Below, in pieces: positions 46,076 to 53,957 of a stretch of DNA of 64,000 bases (positions are counted from its first letter, which is position 1; each line of letters starts with the position of its first letter). This DNA is from Salinicoccus luteus DSM 17002. GTDB lineage: Bacteria > Bacillota > Bacilli > Staphylococcales > Salinicoccaceae. Made by a program: the position numbers and the translations under genes. The notes under the pieces were generated by a model. That model did no database searches. It was not told the DNA's origin and worked only from the letters and a program-made list of their open reading frames with translations. Location: contig NZ_KL544008.1 of assembly GCF_000712035.1 (NCBI RefSeq), positions 528,544 through 592,543 on the forward strand, written 5' to 3'.

Positions 46076-46103
46076 GGGGAGGCTGCCGCCTCTCTATTTT
46101 TTT
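46076..46103 (+). terminator. Attenuator terminator of leader A
   Basis: GGGGAGGC TGCC GCCTCTCT (8 bp, two wobbles) followed by seven T. Confidence 0.88.
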
Positions 46104-46113
46104 GCCTGTAATC

Positions 46114-46144
46114 AGTGTGCACAAATAGAGTGCGCACTTTTTTT
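46114..46144 (+). terminator. Second terminator in tandem
   Basis: AGTGTGCAC / GTGCGCACT (9 bp, one wobble), 7-nt loop, seven T, only 10 nt after the first. Confidence 0.85.
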
Positions 46145-46182
46145 GATGTCATTTTTAAGAAAATTCTGTAAACAAGGAGCTG

Positions 46183-46209
46183 ATGATGTGGTATCTTCAA
46201 TTTGCATAA
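46183..46209 (+). CDS. Possible second leader peptide MMWYLQFA
   Basis: AAGGAG (46174-46179) precedes ATGs at 46183 and 46186; the frame ends after eight residues, 110 nt before the exporter ATG. Small size and good SD suggest a second regulatory uORF rather than a product. Confidence 0.35.
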   Translation: MMWYLQFA

Positions 46210-46318
46210 GACAGTTTGACGCTATGACACCAACGAATAACACAACAAGGAAAACCAGAGGGGACCATCGACTGTAATTGTGGATTGAATCCCTGGTTTC
46301 GGACAGGGTGGTGATATC

Positions 46319-48055
46319 ATGTTTGATTTTCTATGGAAATTGAAATGGTATTTTGGAGAACATAAATGGAAGTATACGACAATCGTACTTGTACTGCTTG
46401 TGGCGAATATCCTTGAAGTCATTCCGCCCCAGCTGATCGGCTGGACCATCGACTTCATTGCCGGTGGGGAAATGACGGAGCGTCTGATGTGGCAGCTGGT
46501 CGGTGTATTCATCGTGGTGACCATACTGACTTATGCGGCGACATATCTCTGGTCCTATCTGCTCTTTGACGGAGCGGTGAAGATCGAAAGCATCATCAGG
46601 ATGAAGTTGATGCGAAAGTTCCTGCTCATGTCGCCGAGCTTCTATGAACGCAATCGGACGGGCGACCTTATGGCGAAGGCGACGAACGACCTGAAGAGCG
46701 TGAATCAGGCCGCTGGCATGGGACTTTTGACCCTGGTGGATGCGACGACTTTCATGCTCACGATCATACTGGTCATGGGATTCACGATTTCCTGGCAGCT
46801 GACTTTCTTTGCACTGCTGCCGCTGCCGATATTGGCGATTGTCGAGCAGCGGCTCGGCAAAAGAATCAACGCGGCGCATACGGAGAGCCAGGAGGCGTTC
46901 GGATCCATGAACGATTCGGTGCTCGAAATCGTGGAAGGGGTGAAGCTCACCCGGAGCTATGTGCAGGAGGCGGCCGAGAACAGGCGGTTCAGGAGGATGA
47001 CGGACGACTATCTGGAGAAGTTCATGAAGGTGGAACGTCTTGATGCATTATTCCAGCCGCTGACGATCATCGTCACGACATTCAGCTTCATGGTCGCATT
47101 CGGCTATGGCGCGGTGCTTGCGAACCGCGGCCTCATATCTGTCGGAGACATCGTGGCCTTCAATGTCTATCTGAACATGCTGATATGGCCGATGTTCGCC
47201 GTCGGCATGCTGTTCAATGTCATGCAGCGGGGAAATGCTTCGCTGACGCGCATCAACAGTGTTCTGGATACGGAAGATGATGTGAATGATCGGGGCGTGC
47301 ATGGCATTCAGGAATCAAATATGGATTTCGACCACGTCTCGTTCCAGTATCCATTGAGTGGCAGAACGAACCTGGATGATGTATCACTCACGCTAAAAAG
47401 CGGTCAAACGCTCGGCATCGTAGGCAGGACGGGCAGCGGTAAATCGACGCTCATCAAACAGCTTCTGAAGTTCTACCCGGAAGGGCAGGGGAGGCTGGTC
47501 ATTGATGGGCGGCCGATATCGGAGCTTGACCGGAGAACACTGCGGGAGAAGGTGGGATATGTCTCCCAGGAGAACATCCTCTTCTCAAGGACGGTGCGGG
47601 AGAACATCCTGTTCGGAAATCCCGGTGCGACGGAGACACAGCTTGAGGATGCAATCCATCTCAGTGCGCTCGATCAGGACCTCAAACGGATGCCCGAAGG
47701 ACTCGAGACGATGGTCGGTGAAAAGGGCATCGCCCTGAGCGGCGGCCAGAAGCAGCGGATTTCCATTGCACGGAGCCTGATCCGGGATCCGGATATACTG
47801 ATCCTGGATGACGCCCTCAGTGCCGTGGATGCAAAAACGGAAAAGCGGATCATCGACGGCATCCGTACGAATCGTACGGATAAGACGACCATCATCGTGA
47901 CGCACAGGCTGTCTGCTATCCAGCATGCTGACCTGATCGTCGTCCTGGATGACGGCCGGGTCATAGAGATGGGGACCCATGCTGAGTTGTCCGCTTCAGA
48001 TGGCTGGTACAGCCGGCAGAACGACTATTATCTGAAGGGGGGTGCATCGACATGA
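46319..48055 (+). CDS. Second heterodimeric ABC exporter, subunit 1 (degenerate Walker B)
   Basis: 578-residue half-transporter: six transmembrane helices then an ATPase domain, of the BmrC/YheI type. Walker A GRTGSGKSTLI, signature ALSGGQKQR, Walker B ILILDDALSAVDA with Asp in place of the catalytic Glu. ATG 46319 lies 5-6 nt after GGGTGGTG. Distantly paralogous to the 15404 gene. It is preceded by the attenuator leader, so its expression is probably induced by translation-affecting compounds, as in bmrCD; the inducer is unknown. Overlaps the next gene by 4 bp. Confidence 0.9.
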   Translation: MFDFLWKLKWYFGEHKWKYTTIVLVLLVANILEVIPPQLIGWTIDFIAGGEMTERLMWQLVGVFIVVTILTYAATYLWSYLLFDGAVKIESIIRMKLMRKFLLMSPSFYERNRTGDLMAKATNDLKSVNQAAGMGLLTLVDATTFMLTIILVMGFTISWQLTFFALLPLPILAIVEQRLGKRINAAHTESQEAFGSMNDSVLEIVEGVKLTRSYVQEAAENRRFRRMTDDYLEKFMKVERLDALFQPLTIIVTTFSFMVAFGYGAVLANRGLISVGDIVAFNVYLNMLIWPMFAVGMLFNVMQRGNASLTRINSVLDTEDDVNDRGVHGIQESNMDFDHVSFQYPLSGRTNLDDVSLTLKSGQTLGIVGRTGSGKSTLIKQLLKFYPEGQGRLVIDGRPISELDRRTLREKVGYVSQENILFSRTVRENILFGNPGATETQLEDAIHLSALDQDLKRMPEGLETMVGEKGIALSGGQKQRISIARSLIRDPDILILDDALSAVDAKTEKRIIDGIRTNRTDKTTIIVTHRLSAIQHADLIVVLDDGRVIEMGTHAELSASDGWYSRQNDYYLKGGAST

Positions 48056-49800
48056 AGGAAATGAAAAGACTGATGGGCTATGCCTTTAAGTTCCGAAGGC
48101 ATTTCATCCTGGGGATATCGCTCATGGTGCTGATGGTCGGATTCGAACTGCTCGGGCCTTTTATTGCCATGCAGATCCTCGACCATCATATACAGGACGG
48201 TACAGGGCAGATAGAAATGCTGCCGATCTACCAGCTCCTTGGCGTATTCCTCGGCATCAAGATGATGCACGCCATCTTCAGCTACCTGCAGGAGATCGTG
48301 CTGCAGAAATCGGGCGCCCTCGTAGTGCAGGATATCCGCAATGAGGTCTTCCGGCATGTGCAGAAGCTGCCGATCCGCTACTTCGACGATCTGCCGGCCG
48401 GCAAGGTGGTCGCCCGAATCACGAATGATACGGAATCCATCCTGCATATGTTCTCAGAGGTGCTGCCGATGTTTCTGGTGAGCACTCTGACCATCGGCGG
48501 CATTACGGCAGTGACATTCTTCATCAACTTCTGGGCGGGACTTGCCATGCTTGTGGTCATCCCTCTTGTCCTCATATGGATGATGCTCTACAGGAAGTAT
48601 TCGGAAGGGTACAATCATATGCGGCGGGAGCGGAACAGCGACATCAACGCCATGATAAATGAGTCGATCAGCGGCATGCCGATCATCCAGGCCTTCAACC
48701 GGGAATCCCAGGTGACGGAGGAGTTCAAAAATCTGAACGATGGCTATGTCAGAAGTTCGAACAGCCTGATCAGACTTGAAAGTGCCACCGGAGAGAACCT
48801 TATGGGGACCTTCCGTTCCCTGCTGTTCGCTGTGCTGGTCTATATATTCGCCTCCGCTTTCCTCGACGGGTCGGCAGCCCTGTCGGTCGGGACGATGTAT
48901 ATCCTGGTCGACTATATTACACGCTACTTCAACCCGTTGTTCGAGATCATCCGCCAATTGGATATATATGAACAGGCGCGGGTGGCGGCGCTCAAAGTGT
49001 TCGAACTGCTGGATGCGCAGGCAGAAGAGGATGACACGGGTTTGCTTGGCGAATTTGATGGACATATCGCCTTCGAACGGGTTGGTTTTTCATATGACGG
49101 CAGACATCAGGTGCTTGAGGACATCAATATGGAAGTATCCCCAGGAGAGACGGTGGCACTTGTCGGTCATACAGGGTCCGGCAAAAGTTCGATCATCAAC
49201 CTGCTGATGCGGTTCTATGACCCGACCGGAGGCACCATACGGTTTGATGGCAGGGATATCAAAAACATCGGCAAGCAGTCTTTGAGGCAGTACATGTCGA
49301 TTGTGCTCCAGGATCCCTTCATCTACAGCGGGACGCTGCTGTTCAACCTCAGGCTGAACAATACCGATATTACGGAAGCGGAGGCAGAGGCGGCACTCGT
49401 GAGTGTGGGTGGGGCTGAAATGCTCTCCAGGCTGCCGGATGGCGTGCATACAGAACTTGCAGAACGCGGTTCGACACTGTCCCTTGGGGAACGGCAGCTG
49501 ATTTCATTCGCACGTGCTCTGGTGTTCGATCCGAAAGTGCTCGTACTGGATGAGGCGACAAGCAACATCGATTCTGAGACGGAACAGATGATCCAGCATG
49601 CCATGAAGGTCGTAAGCCGGAACAGGACGACATTCATCATTGCACACAGACTCTCGACGATCCAGCATGCAGATCAGATTCTCCTGCTTGATGGCGGACG
49701 TATTGTCGAGCGGGGCAGTCATGAAGCCCTCCTCAAATCGGGCGGGGAATACGCTAAGATGTACACCATGCAGGTGGCCCATGTATCCGTAGTGGAATAA
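48052..49800 (+). CDS. Second heterodimeric ABC exporter, subunit 2
   Basis: 582-residue partner of the preceding gene (BmrD/YheH type): six transmembrane helices and an ATPase domain. Walker A GHTGSGKSSII, altered signature LSLGERQL, Walker B VLVLDEATSNIDS with catalytic Glu, giving the complementary half of an asymmetric ATPase pair. Start overlaps the upstream stop (ATGA). The operon ends just before the SAM riboswitch; no clear terminator lies in the 75-bp gap. Confidence 0.9.
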   Translation: MKEMKRLMGYAFKFRRHFILGISLMVLMVGFELLGPFIAMQILDHHIQDGTGQIEMLPIYQLLGVFLGIKMMHAIFSYLQEIVLQKSGALVVQDIRNEVFRHVQKLPIRYFDDLPAGKVVARITNDTESILHMFSEVLPMFLVSTLTIGGITAVTFFINFWAGLAMLVVIPLVLIWMMLYRKYSEGYNHMRRERNSDINAMINESISGMPIIQAFNRESQVTEEFKNLNDGYVRSSNSLIRLESATGENLMGTFRSLLFAVLVYIFASAFLDGSAALSVGTMYILVDYITRYFNPLFEIIRQLDIYEQARVAALKVFELLDAQAEEDDTGLLGEFDGHIAFERVGFSYDGRHQVLEDINMEVSPGETVALVGHTGSGKSSIINLLMRFYDPTGGTIRFDGRDIKNIGKQSLRQYMSIVLQDPFIYSGTLLFNLRLNNTDITEAEAEAALVSVGGAEMLSRLPDGVHTELAERGSTLSLGERQLISFARALVFDPKVLVLDEATSNIDSETEQMIQHAMKVVSRNRTTFIIAHRLSTIQHADQILLLDGGRIVERGSHEALLKSGGEYAKMYTMQVAHVSVVE

Positions 49801-49875
49801 TTGTGGGCCGCAATATTTTGAAATTTGACTTTTCTCCTATGTTAATGTAGAGTAATGAGCATTCAATTGAATACT

Positions 49876-49974
49876 TTTATCCAGAGAAGTGGAGGGATTG
49901 GGCCCTATGAAGCTTCAGCAGCAGGCCGGGAGGTACTGTGCTAAATCCCGCAAGCCCTAGGCTTGGCAGATAAA
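49876..49974 (+). promoter_or_regulatory. SAM-I riboswitch (S-box)
   Basis: Aptamer from TTTATC to GATAAA (P1). The conserved core is AGAGAAGTGGAGGGATTGG, then CCCTATGAAGC, GCAGCAGG, and GTGCTAAATCCCGCAA with AGATAAA at the end. SAM binding should end transcription of the metNIQ-aminotransferase operon. Confidence 0.95.
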
Positions 49975-49978
49975 CGAT

Positions 49979-50016
49979 TGAAGCCATTTGCCTTTGGGCA
50001 GGTGGCTTTTTAATTT
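49979..50016 (+). terminator. Expression-platform terminator of the S-box
   Basis: AAGCCA-TT-TGCC / GGCA-GG-TGGCTT stem followed by TTTT, between aptamer and metN. Confidence 0.88.
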
Positions 50017-50034
50017 CAGGAAGGAAGTGATGGG

Positions 50035-51057
50035 ATGGCCATTGTGCTTGAAGATGTGTCGAAGACATATGAAGTCAAGGGGAAGAGAATTGAAGCTTTG
50101 AAAAAACTTTCCCTGACGATAGAGGACGGGGAGATATTCGGGCTGATCGGTTTCAGCGGAGCAGGGAAGAGTACGCTGCTCAGACTGATCAATCTGCTTG
50201 AGGCGCCAAGTTCCGGCAAAGTGAATGTGAACGGGACTGACCTCGGGAGTCTGACGGGGGATGACCTCAGAATCCGCCGGCAGAAGATCGGCATGATTTT
50301 TCAGCAGTTCAATCTGATCGAATCGAAGACAGTCTATCAAAATATCGAATTCGTTCTGAAGGCAAGCAGGTATGACAGGAAGAAAATACGGGGGCGCATC
50401 GAGGAGCTTCTCGACCTTGTGGGGCTCGGCGACAAGGTGGACAGCTATCCGAAAAACTTGAGCGGCGGCCAGAAGCAGCGTGTCGGCATCGCCCGCGCTC
50501 TGGCGAACCATCCGGATGTCCTGCTATGCGATGAAGCGACCAGTGCACTTGACCCCGACACGACGAAGACCATCCTGAAACTTTTGAAGCGGATCAATAG
50601 GGAGCTTGGTATTACAATCGTGCTGATTACCCATGAAATGGAAGTCATAAAGGAAGTTGCCGACCGTGTCGGCGTCATGTCGGAAGGCGAGGTTGTGGAA
50701 AAGGGTGATGTCTACAGCACGTTCAGTCACCCTAAGCATGATGTGACGAAGGGGTTTGTGCAGGATATATATGATTTTGCCATCCCGCCCCATATCGATG
50801 TGAACAATCGTTCGGAAGTGATTACGATCAAATTCCTCAACGAGCATGCCGAAGCGAACTATGTCAACCAGCTCTACCGCCATTTTGAATGCGACATCAG
50901 CATTCTGAACGGACGCATCGAATACATACATGATATGCCTCTCGGTTTCCTGATGCTCCACATCAAGGGTGAACCGGAGGAGATAGCGCGTCTGAAAAGC
51001 TTCATCGACGAATCCAAAGGAATAGAAAGGGCTGAAATCTATGCAGAGATTGACTGA
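50035..51057 (+). CDS. metN: Methionine ABC importer, ATPase subunit
   Basis: 340 residues. Walker A GFSGAGKST (residues 39-47), Q-loop FQQFNLIESKTV, signature LSGGQKQR, Walker B VLLCDEATSALDP, H-loop THEMEVI. A C-terminal NIL/ACT-like regulatory domain (~265-340) binds methionine in MetN and inhibits transport. It lies directly after a SAM riboswitch and overlaps metI by 17 bp. This regulatory context identifies methionine (D/L) as substrate. Confidence 0.95.
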   Translation: MAIVLEDVSKTYEVKGKRIEALKKLSLTIEDGEIFGLIGFSGAGKSTLLRLINLLEAPSSGKVNVNGTDLGSLTGDDLRIRRQKIGMIFQQFNLIESKTVYQNIEFVLKASRYDRKKIRGRIEELLDLVGLGDKVDSYPKNLSGGQKQRVGIARALANHPDVLLCDEATSALDPDTTKTILKLLKRINRELGITIVLITHEMEVIKEVADRVGVMSEGEVVEKGDVYSTFSHPKHDVTKGFVQDIYDFAIPPHIDVNNRSEVITIKFLNEHAEANYVNQLYRHFECDISILNGRIEYIHDMPLGFLMLHIKGEPEEIARLKSFIDESKGIERAEIYAEID

Positions 51058-51700
51058 GATTGCACCGCTATTGTACCGTGCACTGCTGGAGACGACACTG
51101 ATGGTTTCCATTTCCATCTTCTTTGCGGTGCTGCTCGGGCTCCCGCTCGGCATACTGCTCTATATCACGGCGAATCCATTGCTGTTTCGGATAAAACCTT
51201 TAAACCAGTTTCTGGGCGCAGTGACCAACGTAATCCGCTCATTCCCATTCATCATACTGATCGTCGCAATCATGCCGATTGCCACCTGGCTGACAAACAG
51301 TTCGCATGGTCCGGTATTTGCAAGCGTGGCGTTGTCGCTCGCGGCCATTCCGCTGTTTGCACGGCTTGTTGAAACAAGCTTCAACGGCGTCAACACGGGT
51401 GTCATTGAGGCGAGCATCGCCGGTGGTGCCTCCCTATGGCTGATCGTGACGGACGTCCTGATACCGGAATCAAAACGCGGCATCACACAGGCGATTACGC
51501 TGACGATCATCTCCATCGTCGCCTTCAGTGCAACGGCGGGTGTCGTCGGCGGGGGCGGCATCGGCGACCTTGCCATCAGATATGGCTACTATCGCTATGA
51601 TACGGTGACGATGGTTGCGACAGTCGTCGTGCTGATCATCATCGTGCAGCTGATACAGCTCATTGGAGACTACTTGAGCCAAAGACAGGAGGGGAACTGA
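51041..51700 (+). CDS. metI: Methionine ABC importer, permease
   Basis: 219 residues with five transmembrane helices. The EAA motif region, which docks on MetN, is GVNTGVIEASIAGGASLWLIVTDVLIPESKRG (in pieces, ~108-140). NVIRSFPFIILIVAIMPI and TAGVVGGGGIGDLAIRYGYYRY are MetI-typical. The ATG is within the metN end. Confidence 0.95.
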   Translation: MQRLTEIAPLLYRALLETTLMVSISIFFAVLLGLPLGILLYITANPLLFRIKPLNQFLGAVTNVIRSFPFIILIVAIMPIATWLTNSSHGPVFASVALSLAAIPLFARLVETSFNGVNTGVIEASIAGGASLWLIVTDVLIPESKRGITQAITLTIISIVAFSATAGVVGGGGIGDLAIRYGYYRYDTVTMVATVVVLIIIVQLIQLIGDYLSQRQEGN

Positions 51701-51701
51701 T

Positions 51702-52505
51702 ATGCGTGGAATATTGATATTTCTTGCTTCGGCACTGGCAGTGATCATCGGATCAAGCGCCCTGCTCTATGAAGGGGAGGGCGAGGTCATTACAATCGGT
51801 GCATCAACGGGACCGTACAGTGATATGGTGAATTTCGCCCTGAAGCCGGCACTCGAAGAGCAGGGGTATGTGGTGGAGATCGTCGAATATACGGATTACA
51901 TCCAGCCGAACAACGCGCTGCATAATGGCGACCTCGATGCCAACCTCTATCAGAACAAATCCTTCATGCAGGACTTCAACAACGAAAATGGCACCGACTT
52001 CATCAATCTGATCCAGGTGCCGACTGCGCCGATGGGGCTCTATTCCAGCGCATTCGATTCCATCGCAGAGATTGAAAATGGAAGCGAAGTCGCATTGCCG
52101 CTCGATCCGGTCAATTCCTCAAGAGGGTTCCAGACACTGATGGACGCAGGACTGATAGAAATTGCTGAAGATGCAAATATGCTGGCCATCGAAGAGGAGG
52201 ACATCCTTCAGAACAACAAGAACCTTGAGTTCGTCTACCAGGATTCGGGCCAGCTGCCGAGGAGTGTGGACCAGATTGGGCTGTCGCTCGTGCCGGGCAA
52301 TTTCGCCCTTGCAAGCGGCATGGATTTGGCTGATGCACTGCAGCTTGAGAATATGAACGAGAATTTCCGGAACCAGATTGTCATCAATGCAGAAGATGAG
52401 GATACGGAACTCGCCCGTGCCCTGATCCAGGCAGTCGAGTCTGAGCATTTTAAACAGACGATAGACAACCAGTTCCAGGGCTTCGATAAACCGGAGGGGT
52501 TCTGA
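51702..52505 (+). CDS. metQ: Methionine-binding protein MetQ without lipobox
   Basis: NlpA/MetQ-family binding protein, 267 residues. Domain blocks: ITIGASTGPYSDMVNFALKPALEEQGYVVEIVEYTDYIQPNNAL (in pieces), NGDLDANLYQNKSFMQDF, DPVNSSRGFQTLMDAGLI. Unusually, the N-terminus MRGILIFLASALAVIIGSSA has no cysteine at all, so lipid anchoring as in normal MetQ is not possible. The hydrophobic segment probably stays as an uncleaved membrane anchor or is cleaved by a type I signal peptidase. The metI stop is 2 nt upstream. Confidence 0.92.
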   Translation: MRGILIFLASALAVIIGSSALLYEGEGEVITIGASTGPYSDMVNFALKPALEEQGYVVEIVEYTDYIQPNNALHNGDLDANLYQNKSFMQDFNNENGTDFINLIQVPTAPMGLYSSAFDSIAEIENGSEVALPLDPVNSSRGFQTLMDAGLIEIAEDANMLAIEEEDILQNNKNLEFVYQDSGQLPRSVDQIGLSLVPGNFALASGMDLADALQLENMNENFRNQIVINAEDEDTELARALIQAVESEHFKQTIDNQFQGFDKPEGF

Positions 52506-53659
52506 TGGCAAACAGGCTGATTGAGAGCATACCACCAAGCTATTTTAAAACGGCAATGTCGAGTGACGTGAAACAGGGACCGCTGCCGCTGATCAATCTG
52601 GCGGTCGGCATCCCGGATGGGGAGACGCCGGAGCAGATTCTGGGTGCAGCGGCCGATGCCCTATATAAGGAAGAGAATCAGCGGTATGGTCTTTTCAGGG
52701 GGAAGCAGTCCTTTAAGGATGCGATCATCAGATTCTACTTTGAACAGTATGGCGTAGAACTTGCGGAACACAATATAGCGATACTCTATGGTACGAAAAA
52801 TGCCCTGGTCCAGTTTCCAATGCTGTTCATCGAACCGGGCGAGGGCGTCTATCTGCCGAACCCGGGCTATCCGGACTATGAAGCCGGAGTGAGGCTGGCA
52901 CGTGGAGAAGTCTATGACCTTCCGCTTCTTCCGGAGAACGGCTACCTGCCGGACTATGACAGTCTACCCGACAAGGAGCTTGAAAATGCAAGGCTGATCT
53001 ACCTGAACTATCCGTCCAATCCACTCGGTGCCGTCGCAGACAAGGAATTCTTCGACCGCACGGTGGCGCGGTTCAAGGGTACAAAGACACGCATCGTCCA
53101 TGACTTCGCCTATGCCCCGTTCTCATTCGAAGGTCCTCACCCGAGCATGCTTGAAAGCGACCCGGATCTAGAGTGCTCCATCGAGATATACTCACTCTCC
53201 AAGGGCTTCAACATGTCCGGTTTCCGGGTGGGGTTTGCGGTCGGCAACGATGAGATGATCGAGACGATCAATACGTATCAGGACCACACCCAGACCGGCA
53301 TGTGGGGCGTCCTGCAGGATGCCTCCATTGCAGCACTGGAGAATGCAGCAGAGATACTGCCGCACCAGGAAGAGAAGTTCCGGCAGAGAAGTGACCTTGT
53401 GACTGGGGCATTTACAGAAATGGGCATCCCGATCAACCCCATCAGAGGCGGGATCTTTGGATGGATTCAGGTGCCGGAAGGCCATGACGGGGAATCCTTC
53501 AAAGAGTTTCTCATGAAAGAGCAGTCCATCCTCGTCACCCCGGGCATCCCGTTCGGTTCGAGGGGGCGGCACTACATCAGAATTTCGCTTGCCGTCAGTG
53601 ATGAGGTGCTGGAAAATGTCATTTCACGGTTTGGAAACATCCGACATCTATGGCAGTAA
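52505..53659 (+). CDS. PLP aminotransferase class I/II in the methionine operon
   Basis: 384 residues, fold type I. PLP-binding lysine in YSLSKGFNMSGFRVGF (~239); also FRGKQSFKDAI, YLPNPGYPDY, YLNYPSNPLGAV and the C-terminal RHYIRISLAVSDE (substrate-carboxylate Arg). The closest general group is the LL-diaminopimelate/aspartate-type (MtnE, DapL, PatA-like) enzymes. Because it is the last gene under the SAM riboswitch and shares the metQ stop codon region, a role in methionine metabolism (for example amination of 2-keto-4-methylthiobutyrate) is the best inference. Confidence 0.88.
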   Translation: MANRLIESIPPSYFKTAMSSDVKQGPLPLINLAVGIPDGETPEQILGAAADALYKEENQRYGLFRGKQSFKDAIIRFYFEQYGVELAEHNIAILYGTKNALVQFPMLFIEPGEGVYLPNPGYPDYEAGVRLARGEVYDLPLLPENGYLPDYDSLPDKELENARLIYLNYPSNPLGAVADKEFFDRTVARFKGTKTRIVHDFAYAPFSFEGPHPSMLESDPDLECSIEIYSLSKGFNMSGFRVGFAVGNDEMIETINTYQDHTQTGMWGVLQDASIAALENAAEILPHQEEKFRQRSDLVTGAFTEMGIPINPIRGGIFGWIQVPEGHDGESFKEFLMKEQSILVTPGIPFGSRGRHYIRISLAVSDEVLENVISRFGNIRHLWQ

Positions 53660-53957
53660 TGTGGAAAAGTACAACATTTAATTTCGAATCCCCCCTTGAA
53701 AGGATGCCGGAATACATGTAACATAATAGATGTAATGAAAACGACATAACAAGTCATGAAGTAGTGATGTCCATCGCGAATCGTGGCTTTTGATAGAACA
53801 GATCCATTCTTGTTCTAGATATCATATATATTATTATCTTATCTGTTATAGAGAGGCTGCCGCCTCTCTATTTTTTTGTTTTACATATGCTTATCAGAAA
53901 CGGCTGTCTATGGTATTCTTTTATCATATATCAACGATTTAATGGAGGCGCTCTACT
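53660..53957 (+). promoter_or_regulatory. Leader element B upstream of mreC
   Basis: Promoter TTGAAA (53696) - 17 nt - TAACAT (53719). ATAACA (53746-53751) can pair with TGTTAT (53844-53849). Hairpin 1: AAGTCATGA (53751-53759) / TCGTGGCTT (53781-53789). Hairpin 2: 53795-53802 / 53808-53816. Terminator AGAGAGGC TGCC GCCTCTCT plus seven T (53850-53877). Same order and spacing as leader A, with a 22-nt identical block TCTAGATATCATATATATTATT at 53814-53835 (given here as two overlapping words: TCTAGATATCATATA and ATATATTATT). No good SD-led ORF inside; an eight-codon frame MSIANRGF (53767) has no ribosome site. Confidence 0.72.

Larger units (their letters stand above)
45892..46103 (+). promoter_or_regulatory. 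Leader element A: promoter, attenuator RNA and terminator
   Basis: Promoter TTGAAA (45892) - 17 nt - TATTAT (45915). The RNA contains ATAACA (45941-45946), which can pair with TGTTAT (46070-46075). Hairpin 1: AAGGAGG plus CAAC (45946-45957) pairs with GTTG plus CCTCCTT (46003-46013) and hides the SD of a leader peptide. Hairpin 2: 46018-46028 pairs with 46034-46043. The terminator is GGGGAGGC / GCCTCTCT with T-run (46076-46103). GCCTCC of hairpin 1 can alternatively pair with GGAGGC of the terminator. The whole layout is shared with leader B at 53.7 kb. Confidence 0.75.
45836..46318 (+). promoter_or_regulatory. Complex leader region of the second ABC exporter
   Basis: Holds in order: an ATTACA-N4-TGTAAT dyad (45862-45877), promoter and attenuator leader A (45892-46103), a second terminator (46114-46144), a second mini-ORF (46183-46209) and a hairpin AAACCA (46252) / TGGTTT (46294) near the exporter start. 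Each is described separately. Confidence 0.7.

Noticed and set aside
49840-50030. Possible small ORFs in the gap before metN
   Set aside because: The region is fully explained by a SAM-I riboswitch and its terminator.
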